DNA of 64,000 nt from Leguminivora glycinivorella. Taxonomy: Eukaryota; Arthropoda; Insecta; Lepidoptera; Tortricidae. Made by a program: the position numbers and the translations under genes. Under the pieces are notes generated by a model. That model saw only the letters and a list, made by a program, of their open reading frames with translations, was not told where the DNA came from and ran no database searches. The stretch lies in contig NC_062993.1 of NCBI RefSeq assembly GCF_023078275.1, forward strand, positions 2,541,252 to 2,605,251, read 5' to 3'. This document shows positions 22,216-32,600 of the stretch, one piece after another (within the stretch, counting starts at the first letter, position 1; each line of letters opens with the position of its first letter).

Positions 22216-24366
22216 TTGTCAAAGGTCTTGTTGAGACGAACCCAACGAGCCTAAACACGAAGTCGTTTACTTACATGGTTCACTGGTACTGGTGACCACC
22301 TTCTGGCTCCATCATCAGATCCCGAGTACCATCTTGATGTGTCTTATCATCTTGACCGTATTGTAATTTTCACATTTTTATCATCACAACGTTGTAATAC
22401 TTTAACATTCAAACATAACAAAGTATTACAAAAGCAAATATTTACGGATCTAGGATCAAAATCGTTGGTCGCTGTTTACACACACACAATGCGAGGATAG
22501 CCCGTGTAGAAACAAGGCGTCCGACCCACACAACAATAAATATTCTCGACGTTTGCGATGAAAACTCGGAGACCAAAGCGACATACGTCTTACCTGCTCG
22601 AGCTCCGGCGCGGCACTGAAATCGCAGGCGTCCGTCGCCGGTAAAATAGCGACAGGAAGGCTAGTTTTCAAAAAATTGGCAAAAAATCATGATAAAATAT
22701 TATAACGACAAATGGATAACAGCAGTTTAAGCACATTGTGCAGATTATTTATATACTAAAATAACTTCGATAACATGTAGATTTTCGGAGAAATGATCAC
22801 TTGTTTCGATGTATTTTCAAGACAAAATTGAGTTCGTTTTACTTTCAATTTCTCAATTTCAAAGGATTAAATGATAAATATTGTTTAATGGGCCTTAAGT
22901 ACAAGATATTTGGAACTTAAATTTACCTCATTTATGAGAGTGATCTTATCAAATTGTACATAATAAGAGCTCCGAATTCTGTGCTTCACGCGGTTTTTCC
23001 TAAACGAGCATCAGAAAAACAATCATTACTAATTGAAAAAGCTTTTTTTTTCATATGTTTTTTATTTAACCGACAGTTAATAAGATGTTCTAACTGAAAC
23101 AAGTACTTTCACTGTCTTTTAGTATGAGTAAAGTGTACAATTTTGTCGATAAATATTGTGCATTTTACAATATATCGCCTTTTTTTGTCATAGCGCTCTT
23201 AAATCGTTTTAATCCGTAGGCAACCCTATCGCCGGGCGCCGCGTACGTGAGGCTCGTTTCTTTGTTAGAATTTTGTAGGTATTTAAAAAGTCGGCATGTC
23301 GTGAACATCAAAGCAGTGGGCCTTCTGTACTTGTACTATTATATATTCTGTGGTTACGTGTCAACGCGATGTACACCTAAACATTGCAATTCAAGGTACA
23401 AATTAGATTGCACTTTTTCAAAAAGTGACTCGTCTTAAAATCTATCGCTAAAGCGTCACACTTTCTAGATTAGCGGGGTCTGGAAAATGGTTAAGCAAAT
23501 ATATTATTTCGTACTAAAATTAAGGTACCTAATAAAATTTTAAGGATATCAAAATAAGGCAGATAAGAAAAAAATGCTCTGATGGGTATTATATTATTTA
23601 TTCATGTATATTTAATATAATAATTGTCCTCAAATTTACAATAAACGCCCTTCAGACCGTCATCGGTCCAACCAACATGTGATGCTAGTTACTCTAAAAA
23701 TTCGTTACTTTTATGATAACCACTTTAATATACTCCACTGAAACATACACTTGATATTTTGTGCGAATACGGCCAATGTTTAATGATATAGTAACCAAAT
23801 TTCGAATCAACCATTTGTTTCCTAGTGACTATCACTTATTTAGAGTTACTCAACCCGAAATTTTTAACATGGTTGTAAAACATAGAAAATGTAATATTAT
23901 TGGCTATGTGTACGATTTGGTCGGGCGTTGTTACTTATGTTGTACATTTATTTCAAAAGACTGTGATCTATATTACTACCCACGAAACCTTGCACATAGC
24001 CATAATTTAATTATTTTAGGTCGAGTCACAAAGTTTGTCAACAATAATTATTTTAAGTTCTTTTTTTAGAAAACTATATCATTAAGCGTGACAGTAACTG
24101 CATAACATTGAAAACTAAACTAAAAATAAAATATTAATAATAATCAACTACAAATAAATTTTAAATGTAATTATTGCTTTTAAATATCCATACAATTGAA
24201 ATAAGTGGAAGAGCTATCAAAATTAATAAAAGTTATATACACAATTAGATACTTAAAATAAACTCAAATCTCTAAGGGCTTTTCAATACAAACAACATTG
24301 TATGAACCTTTTGTAAATTATACAATATTAATAAATTCAATCGCCATAATTTTAATTTAACAATAC
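22216..24366. other. Element tail and AT-rich intergenic DNA without genes
   Basis: 22216-23202 is the right part of the foldback element. Around 22590 the minus strand has a GC-rich piece ending GAGCAG/GTAAGA that resembles an exon end, but there is no ATG in frame. 23203-23345 is the tail of the split host repeat. 23346-24366 is AT-rich, with no supported gene or clear repeat. Confidence 0.5.
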
Positions 24367-24369
24367 TTT

Positions 24370-24592
24370 TCAGTACAGATGGTGTTTTTTGCGCACTAGT
24401 GCCAGAAGTGGTTCATTATATGTCAGGTTGAAACTTCGGAGGGCCATCTGTACTGAAAAACGTCGTACGATACACGTGCGAAAAGGAAATTCTTAACTCG
24501 TGTCGATTTAAAACACTCCCTTCGGTCGTGTTTTAATGTATCGCCACTCGTTTCGAACTTCCTTTTTTACGCACTTATATCGTAATGTAGGT
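24370..24592. repeat. Composite of two MITE families (inverse of 3887-4192)
   Basis: The inner element has ends TTCAGTACAGATGG and CCATCTGTACTGAA. It is followed by the second family (ATACACGTGCGAAAAGG to GCACTTATATCGTAATGTA). The order and spacing mirror the copy at 3887-4192 in opposite orientation. Confidence 0.7.
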
Positions 24593-25139
24593 ACTATTAA
24601 GTAGTAAAATTATTATTTTTTTGAAATAAGTAGTAGATGAAAAATGTGGCGTCCCATGGATGAATGGACCTTAATGCTTCATATTTTCTCTTGGAATTTT
24701 GAATGAAAACAGATGCAGTTGCAAGCATAGGTTCCTTCTGTTAAGGAATGCCACAAATAATTCTTAAAACGAGTTATGCACCAGTAATTACAAAAAGCAC
24801 GTCATATTATAACCATAACATGGTTAAAAAAAACTATTTAAAGTGGGTATTAAATATATAATAATCGTGACAATCGTGTGTTTTGGCTAATAGCCATAGA
24901 TACAAAATGAGGTACCTACATATAAAGTGCATGGCGAATTTATCTATGATTTCGTTCATAATTTCTCCATGCAATTTCGCAAATAACTGTACCTCATTGG
25001 CTGAATATTTTTCGTCTAAAATCCAGAGATAATAAATACAAAATACGGGAATGGTTAGGATGTTTTAAAATAAATGTAACTATGTATATAATAGGTTTAA
25101 ACCACCGTACAGAGCGGGGGGTTACTACTTTCAAGGAAA

Positions 25140-25345
25140 ATATACTTTGCAATTTTGAGCTTTGGTCCCAATGGCGATTTCTACGCGGCCCCCACTACGA
25201 TGGCGCTTACAGCCTGGAAAAAAAAAGAGTAGAAAAGAATAGGGGCGCCACCGTTTATGTAAACCGCTTTGCATGTGGCAACTATTTTGACACTTCTGTA
25301 TGAGAAAAGTGTTGCAATTATAAAAAAAAATTAGTTCCATTTATA
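25140..25345. repeat. Repeat related to the arms at 8702-9231
   Basis: ACAGCCTGGAAAAA followed by AGAGTAGAAA, a GGCGCCAC box and AAGTGTTGCAATTA are shared with 8720-8760 and 9130-9231. The surrounding 24600-25140 and 25346-26040 are AT-rich without supported features. Confidence 0.5.
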
Positions 25346-26040
25346 CTCTTTTTTTTTTTCGTTATTCGTGTTGTTTAGAAAGCATTCTGCAGAAGCAAGC
25401 GAACTATAAGGAACATGTATCTAAATAATAAGATATGACGTGCAAATAAAATCGGCATTCAAGCCAGCTTACCTACTATTTTTAAACAATTTTGACCGTA
25501 GTCAAAATCATTTTTTTTTGTTATTATTTTGAACTCCTACAAATTAAAGTAGTTGTAAAAGAACATAATTGGGACTATAATAGTATTTATAGCTGCCTAG
25601 TACACAACACATTTCTACAAAAATTCTACATTTGGAATGAGAGTAGATAAATGCAAAAAATCAGAATTGTGTAGAAAAATGTGGAATTTTCAACATACAA
25701 TAGATATTATGTAAAATCTCATAAATAAGAAACTAAATGATAAAAGCCACCCCCAACAGAAAATATCTTAAAAATGTAGGATGGCGATATAATACATTTC
25801 GATAAAATTATAAACAAAGTCTAACTAAATAAGTACATTCAGTATACATTTCACACCATTCTTTTACCATTTTTATAATTTACTTTACAATACCTTAAAA
25901 AGAGGGGTCTATTTAATGTCAAATAAATTTAGAAAAAACTACCTAACTCTTAGAAGCATTTTTCTGTCTATAAGAAATAAACATCAGGGTATGTCTAGTC
26001 TGTATCTTTAAGTATTTGGGCATTTTCAGAAATTGATGAT

Positions 26041-26487
26041 TGCATTTTCTGTAATTTGAGGTATTTAAAAGAACGTAATCAAATTTTTTTTTACATTTTC
26101 GACAGGTTTAACAGTTTTAAGGAGCTTTTTGAGGGTAGATTTTGTTTACATTTATTTAAATGGACATTTTCAGAATATGAGGTCCCTCAGTTAGCGTAAG
26201 TTGTTAACAAAAATTAACTCGCTGTCAGTTTTGTGAAGACAACATAAAATTTGTCTAAAAATTTACTTTTTTCACATTCTGAATGTAGATTATCGCTTAA
26301 AGTTTATGTAATTAACATAAAAACAATAACTGACTAATTGGGGGGTCCCAAATTCTGAAAATATCCATTTAAATAAATGTAAACAAAATCTACCCTCAAA
26401 AGGCTCCGTAAAACTGTTAAACCTGTCGAAAATGTAAAAAAATATTTGATTACCTTCTTTTAAAAACCTAAAATTACAGAGTATAGG
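26041..26487. mobile_element. Foldback element with arms of about 145 bp
   Basis: The left arm (26041-26183) and right arm (26338-26487) are inverted copies. Examples are TTTCGACAGGTTTAACAG against CTGTTAAACCTGTCGAAA, and GAGGGTAGATTTTGTTTACA against TGTAAACAAAATCTACCCTC. The spacer of about 155 bases is unique. No coding capacity was seen. Confidence 0.85.
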
Positions 26488-26787
26488 CATACAACTTTAC
26501 ACCTTTGTCATTAAACTCGCTCGGTAGTTATTTAAACTTATTTGTACCACTAAGACCCAACAACACTTATTTTTACTTACCTCTACGTTTTGACACTACT
26601 AAGATTATCAGAAGCTGGTATAAAAATATTCTATCGTAACATCAACTAGTCGAAGCTACAACCTCCTTAAAGGTACTTCTTGACTAATTTAAATTTATTT
26701 CATACCGGATTAAGCAAAACAGTAAAATTCAGAGCATAAGCTGAAACTGAGCAAATATAATATTGCACAAAGTACGCCCCATTAGTG

Positions 26788-26901
26788 CGTTTTTACATTA
26801 TCCGACCCGATATGTGATGTTTTAAAAGACAGATATCAAGAATGGCGGCTTTAATATAAAGGATATTGGTACTACATAAGATATCGGATAATGTGAAAGC
26901 G
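26788..26901. mobile_element. MITE with ATTATCCGA ends (diverged copy)
   Basis: Inverted ends CGTTTTTACATTATCCGA and TCGGATAATGTGAAAGCG. Better kept copies are at 33258-33386 and 54982-55109, which also carry the palindrome CCGATATCGG. Confidence 0.7.
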
Positions 26902-27019
26902 ATCTTATGTGTCGAAGTGGAGTCAAATGTCTCACTTTGTCACTTACCATAATGACGAGATTTGATTGTATTTTTATACGAATACGAACAAAGTAGCATG
27001 TTTTCAACGACACTATAAC

Positions 27020-27140
27020 TTAACCCCTCGAACGCCTTGTTCCAGATCTGTCACTGTCACAGACAATTTAAACTGAAATTAACAAATTTAAAGTTATTCA
27101 GTAACAAATTTTTGACATTGGCGTCACAAGGGTCAGTTAA
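27020..27140. mobile_element. TTAA MITE, TTAACCCCTCGAACGCC family
   Basis: It opens TTAACCCCTCGAACGCC with TTGTTCCAGATCTGT following and closes GGCGTCACAAGGGTCAGTTAA. Related copies are at 29059-29169 and 30497-30607, and an internal fragment is at 34747-34810. Confidence 0.7.
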
Positions 27141-29058
27141 TTCATTATTCCACGCATGAAGTTATCACTTGATTTTCATTTTGGTCCATATTAAGGACCT
27201 CTTTTAGTTTAGGGCAAATTCGAATTTCTAAGTATTTGTTTACACAATATTTCCGTCTTTATGCAATTATTCTTCTATAACAAATAGAAAGACCCATTTT
27301 GCAATAAACTCGAGAAAACGTAAATGCATTGATTGTAATATCTCAAGTAAAAAAAAAATTTTTTTTTCAATAGTAAAAGCTAAAACCAGCCAATGATAAT
27401 TCGGGAAACTATTGGTACTAACAATATTCAAAAGTTACAACCATCTAAAACATTAACTTCGCTATCATAGAAACGGTTTCTATATTTAGTAAAATCAAAA
27501 TCTCAACGATCGCGTTTTGAGTTTGAGCTTTCAAATTATGCTCGTATTGTATATTTTATTTTCTATCTAATAATGTGGTGGTATAAGTATCCATTTCTCC
27601 ACTTAGTTATTTTAGAATCGAGTGCCTTTATACACACGACTCTAATATGCACAAAAGCATGTTCAGAAAGTTCTGTTCAAGTTGGTGTGTATAAAAATGT
27701 CAACAAACTTAACTGTACATGAGCGAATAATCGTGACGGGTGGTAATAAACATGGTTCGCACAAAAAATTACATCAAAATTCAATTGAAAATAATATCTT
27801 CAAGAGTTTCGGTATGTACTCATGCACAATCATTTTTAACACATAGACAATGTTCAATGAGTTTATTTGATGTAAAAATTTTCGTCATGCATGAGAACGT
27901 CAGATTATTATCTTTTAATATGGCAGTATACGCTATTATTTACTAACATGCATCGAAAATCGAAATATAAAGACCATCTTTGCAAGCTTTTGACCAATGG
28001 TCGAAAAATGGTGTTTAGCATGTTGAGAGGACTATAGGTTTTATCTACATCGTGCCTTTTCTCCCTATTACTATCATAAAGAATTTAAACCATTTAGAAA
28101 ATTACCAAGACACATCAGGTTTAAATAAAACGTGAATTATAAAGGTTTTTATCAGTATTAAGGAAATTTCAAGGAATGTACAGTACAGCGTATATATATA
28201 GCGATTGTAGCAATTATACAGACATTTACATTAGTCAATTTTATTAACTATTTTTTGATCGAATCTTGTAAATTTGGCTCAATCAAATAAATGACACATT
28301 TTACTATTAAAACATGTCGTTTTCGATCTATATCAGTTTGGTCATATCGGACCCAAGAGCGTAAATTTACACGCATTTTAAACCAAGAAAGAAAAAGTTC
28401 AAGATCCATACATATTGCACATCGCGAATGACATATGTACATGCCTACGTAATATCTTCTGATATAGGCTGATATGCACCACTGGCGAACTATATTTACA
28501 ATACTACTTTAATAACAACGATGCACCTTTTCCGCGCATATTTTTTGCCAATCATATCATTGCAGCATTTACGCAGATAATCAATCAGTTGAACCCACAC
28601 TTTATAGTCTGACAAAAAGAGTTAAAATTAAAAAAGTGACAAAACTGGAGTGTCGTATATTTCAAATTAAGAATCATTAACCGCTTGCTTCCCACTGAAC
28701 TCTGAGCAAAAAAAAAACGTTACGACTGTTTAAAGTTTAAATTCTCAAGTTTTTGTAGGTGAATTTTGTTCCGTGGGTGTTGAGGGGTGAAATGTAATTA
28801 TGTACCTTCCTCGCATATCAAAAGGTCATCCCGCGTCATGTGCATATTATGTGTAGAGAAAACTATTGATGCAACTCACTAATAATTTTGTGATTTTTTG
28901 TGAAGTCGCGACTCGTATGGGCCGTCCCTTTGAGATGCAAGCAATGATGATTTAGGAACTTTTTAGAATAGCTTTCTTCTATGTACCTATATGTAACATT
29001 ATATAATAGATGTTAAAATAAACAATTTCAATACAGGATTGTTGCCATGTTTACGAAC
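27141..29058. other. AT-rich intergenic DNA, no gene seen
   Basis: No reading frame, splice pattern or repeat pair could be supported here. It includes an A/T homopolymer block near 27350-27368. The strand facing the lqfR gene end begins about 29400. Confidence 0.45.
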
Positions 29059-29169
29059 TTAACCCCTCAAACGCCTTGTTCCAGATCTGTCCTAGACAAT
29101 TTAAACTGTAATAAACTGAAGGTTATTTATTCAGTAGCAAGTTTTAAACAATGGTGTTCCAGAGGTTAA
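29059..29169. mobile_element. TTAA MITE, TTAACCCCTCAAACGCC copy
   Basis: It starts TTAACCCCTCAAACGCC and ends TTCCAGAGGTTAA, with TTAA at both borders. It shares TTGTTCCAGATCTGTC with the copy at 27020. Confidence 0.7.
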
Positions 29170-29463
29170 TATCAAAAATAAGTACGTCAGTTACAGAAAA
29201 AGTAGCGATCTCATTAGTTTTCTACTATTTTACGACGCCCAGTAGGTTCATACCTACATCTCGGTAATTTTTAGACTTTAGGTTTGTCTATTAAGTATAT
29301 TTTGGCATTTTACACTTCTAAGTCGAGGTCTTGTATTAATATCAAAACCGTAGAAAATTTCAAGCATTTCAACTTTCCAAAACCCCTTTTCCAATTTCTA
29401 AATTTAAAATAATTTTGATTTTAGAGCAACGAAAGGAAATCTTACAGTTTAAAGGAAAACTCG

Positions 29464-29469
29464 TTTATT
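29464..29469 (-). terminator. Candidate polyadenylation signal of lqfR short isoform
   Basis: On the minus strand this is AATAAA, about 150 bases after the stop codon of the ordinary last exon (29617). Its use is inferred from position. Confidence 0.4.
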
Positions 29470-29616
29470 CCTTTTAAAAATTGTTACTAAAATTAAAATC
29501 CAGGAATGAAAATGATACATAAAATCAAGTAGGTTTATAAAAGCACAAAATTGAGCACATATCAAATTTAATCGCTCAACCTAACCATTCTGGCATGGAT
29601 CGGCCATTACCCAATA

Positions 29617-32600
29617 TCATTGCAATAGATTCTGATTATACTGAGCCCTGTTCGGCGCGAAATTATTATTCATATTCATAGGTTGTTGGTATTGAAACGA
29701 CATTGGCATAACAGGTTGTTTAGCGGGGCTATTAGGGTTGGATTTCAACTGGTTGATGGTAGGCGCGGGGCCCGCTTTAGGCGACCTGGGGGCTAGTAGG
29801 TTGTCTAAATCTAGGTTGATGGATCCTGTGGTGTCGGCCCAGGTTGCCCCGAGTTTGGTCGCCGGCTTGGTAGTTTGGTTGGTTGCCGGTTGGTCGACGG
29901 GCGTTGGTTGCAGACCTGTTTAGGAGAGTTTGATAAATAGGCTGTTTTTTAGTCAATTACTCCGCTTTTTAGTTTATGTATTTCAACAGCATATTTACAA
30001 TACACAATGACAACTTAAAATTATGGTAATTGTGAACGGATATGAATAGGTCAATAAAAAAAGGATGCCTATTTATTTTATAATAAATAATTGTAGATAT
30101 AGATTTTAGAGCGACTACTTAATATCTACACCGTGTTTTTTTGTTTTCCGTTAAATTCGACACGTAGGTTCATTATCAGGAACCACCCTGTATATCACTT
30201 TTAGTTAAATTCGCGAAAAAAAAATTATCATTTTCATACATAATAAATGAAATTATTAGTGTGAGAGAATAACATTCAAGTTAGTGTCAAGTGATTGACG
30301 GCACATGTCAAAACAAATAACATAAGGAATTGGTAAAGGATGACAAAGATGAATGAGAAAAATAAAGATCTTTATTTTTTTAATAACTCGATAACCGTAA
30401 GAGTTAAGACGCTAGTTAACGGAATTCAATAAAAACAGGGTGTATAATGAATGTTATCAAGGATACCCGTTCACTAAATTACCAAAATTATGATTTTTAA
30501 CCCCTAGAACGCCGTTGTCAGAAATTTGCTACTGAATTAATAACATTTTAATAATTACAGTTAAAATTATCTGTAACAGATTTGGAACAAGGCGTTTGGG
30601 GGGTTAATAAACATTAAAGATTACTATAACGCAAGTTAAGAACGCTCAAAAGTACATACTCAAAACACACAAGACTCCAAAAAAGCGAAGAGAAAAAAAT
30701 AAATAAGACGTTTAATTAAAAGGTCTTTATTGAATAAAACACGGTGGGCACATTTTAAAAACTACCAATTATTCTCAAGTAAAACTTTCATAACCAATAA
30801 GAAACAGTTTATAACAAAATCGAAGTGTAACATTTTTTTTTAATCATCACATTTATTCTGACATTTAAGTTTATAGACACCAACCCTGACATACATTTAA
30901 AACTACTTATTTCATAATTAATATATTTTTCCCCTCACTAGCTCGGAAACGCGTGTTTTGTCCTTTAATACCAGCGGGTAAAAACGCATTTTATCCACTA
31001 GTGGGTAAAGTAATTTGACCTTGAATAAAGTCAAATTAACTGCTTTAAAATTGATAAAAGTAGGTGAATCTAGTAATAAAGATGACTTACCACCTGTGGA
31101 ACTACTGGAAGCAGTGAAAACGCATTTTTTGCGTTGTAGTTTCCTCGCTATAGTGAGGGGAAAAGTTTTGTGTTACACTCGGGTGCAAATGTATTTTACT
31201 TCTCGTGTATTAAAAAACTCGCAAGTTTAGGATTCTATTCTCGAACCACTCGCTTCGCTCGTGGTTCAACTATAGAATCCTTTCACTTGCTCGTTTTTCA
31301 ATTCCACACTCGGCGTTAAAATACAACTTTGCCCCCTTGTATAACAATTAATAACTATTACAATTATCTTTAAGACAATCACAAAGTCTATACTCATCAT
31401 GTTTTTACTTAACTAAAAAACGCTAAATTAAACATACCTATTGGAAAAAAATTACATTCCATTATCAGCTGTGAGTCGTGACATAATTTATCAATCACTA
31501 CATAGTATAAAACAAAGTCGCTTTCTCTGTCCCTATGTCCCTATGTATGCTTAAATCTTTAAAACTACGCAACGGATTTTGATGGGGTTTTTTTTAAATA
31601 AATAGAGTGATTCCAGAGGAAGGTTTACATGTAGGTATAGTACCCGTGCGAAGCCGGGGCGGGTCGCTAGTTTTATATAAAACAAAAACACATTAAAATT
31701 ATACCAAGTATCCAAGTCATGACCAGAAATATATGACTATTGTCAGGGGGGCGCTGTTACTCTGGTGACAGTTCAATATACATAGTATGAAGAAAATAGT
31801 TCTAATGAAATTCCGCAAGATGGCGCGTTGTCATACATTTCTGGCCAGGCATTAGTAATAACATTTTTAATAATTAAACGAGTGCATGTTTTTTTCTTAT
31901 ACCTACATTAAAACTAGCTTACATACGTTACTACCAAGGACGATTATAAAGGACCAGCAGAGTCCATACTAAATACCGTACCTCGTTGGCAGCCGTAAAT
32001 CTATGTCACTAGATGTCACTAAGAGTGTCATTTGAATACAAATGTCGTTTTTTTTTAAAATACGCACGCGGTTGTTCAACGGCATTACAAGTGATACAGT
32101 GAAAAGTATATAGATGACGCTAGGGGCCCGTGTCGTGTCCCTGTTTACAACGCAAGCCATCGTTCTTATTTTGAATTATGACAATCATGCAAAAGAGTAC
32201 CATACTGTCAAATTTTCTATCTCTTTCATTTTGAGCGTGACGTCAATGATTAGTAATATTACTTTCAATATATTTAAAATTTAGATTTTAATGAGGCCAT
32301 TTCGAACGGTGTTTATGATAGATATCATGTTGACAATCAATCTCCTGACCGTCTCGCTCACACCAATCCTATCCTATATTTGAAGGAGTGCGACCGAAAC
32401 AGTTGAGTATTATTGAAGATTTTTTAATGTCTAAAATCTTATTGGTAGTTGTCGAAAACCCGCTTTTTCCATAAAGTGTTGGCGCGACGTCAAGTGAATG
32501 ATAGGCGTACGAGCAAGTACGCGTTGGATGGTCGACTACTATGCGCGGCGGTTTTTACGCGTACTTAGGGTGACACAAAATCGAAAAAGGTCGTCGAGCC

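Larger units (their letters stand above)
19321..23202. mobile_element. 3.88-kb TTAA-bounded foldback element
   Basis: The ends TTAAGAGCGTTATAACA and, inverted, TTAAGAGCGCTATGACA differ at two of 17 bases. TTAA flanks both sides and a single TTAA stands at the empty site in the 40.5-kb copy of the host repeat. Inside, two long arms of a 100-bp tandem repeat face each other (19856-20790 and 20832-21895). Further inverted pairs lie outside them: GAGCCAGATGGTGGTCACCA at 19744 against TGGTGACCACCATCTGGCTC near 22169, and an AAATATTTGCTTTTGT pair near 19627 and 22425. A second GACCACCTTCTGGCTCC copy follows near 22294, and a hAT-like end (TTCCCCATCTCTGG) lies near 22130. No transposase was found, so it is nonautonomous. 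Ends and target site suggest piggyBac mobilisation. Confidence 0.85.
18639..23345 (+). repeat. Dispersed repeat split by three nested insertions
   Basis: The pieces 18639-18823, about 18997-19107, 19239-19320 and 23203-23345 line up, in order, with the minus strand of the continuous copy at 40515-41030. The missing parts of the match are exactly three inserted blocks: a GC-rich block at about 18824-18996, a TTAA MITE at 19108-19238, and the large foldback element at 19321-23202. The copy at 40.5 kb shows the two empty TTAA sites. Confidence 0.85.

Noticed and set aside
22456..22671. 71-codon minus-strand frame with a donor-like GAGCAG/GTAAGA
   Set aside because: It lacks an ATG in frame and an upstream exon. 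At most it is a non-coding exon of the foldback element, for which there is no further evidence.
23761..24069. 102-codon frame in AT-rich DNA
   Set aside because: It does not begin with ATG, has no domain and no splice or repeat context; chance is sufficient.
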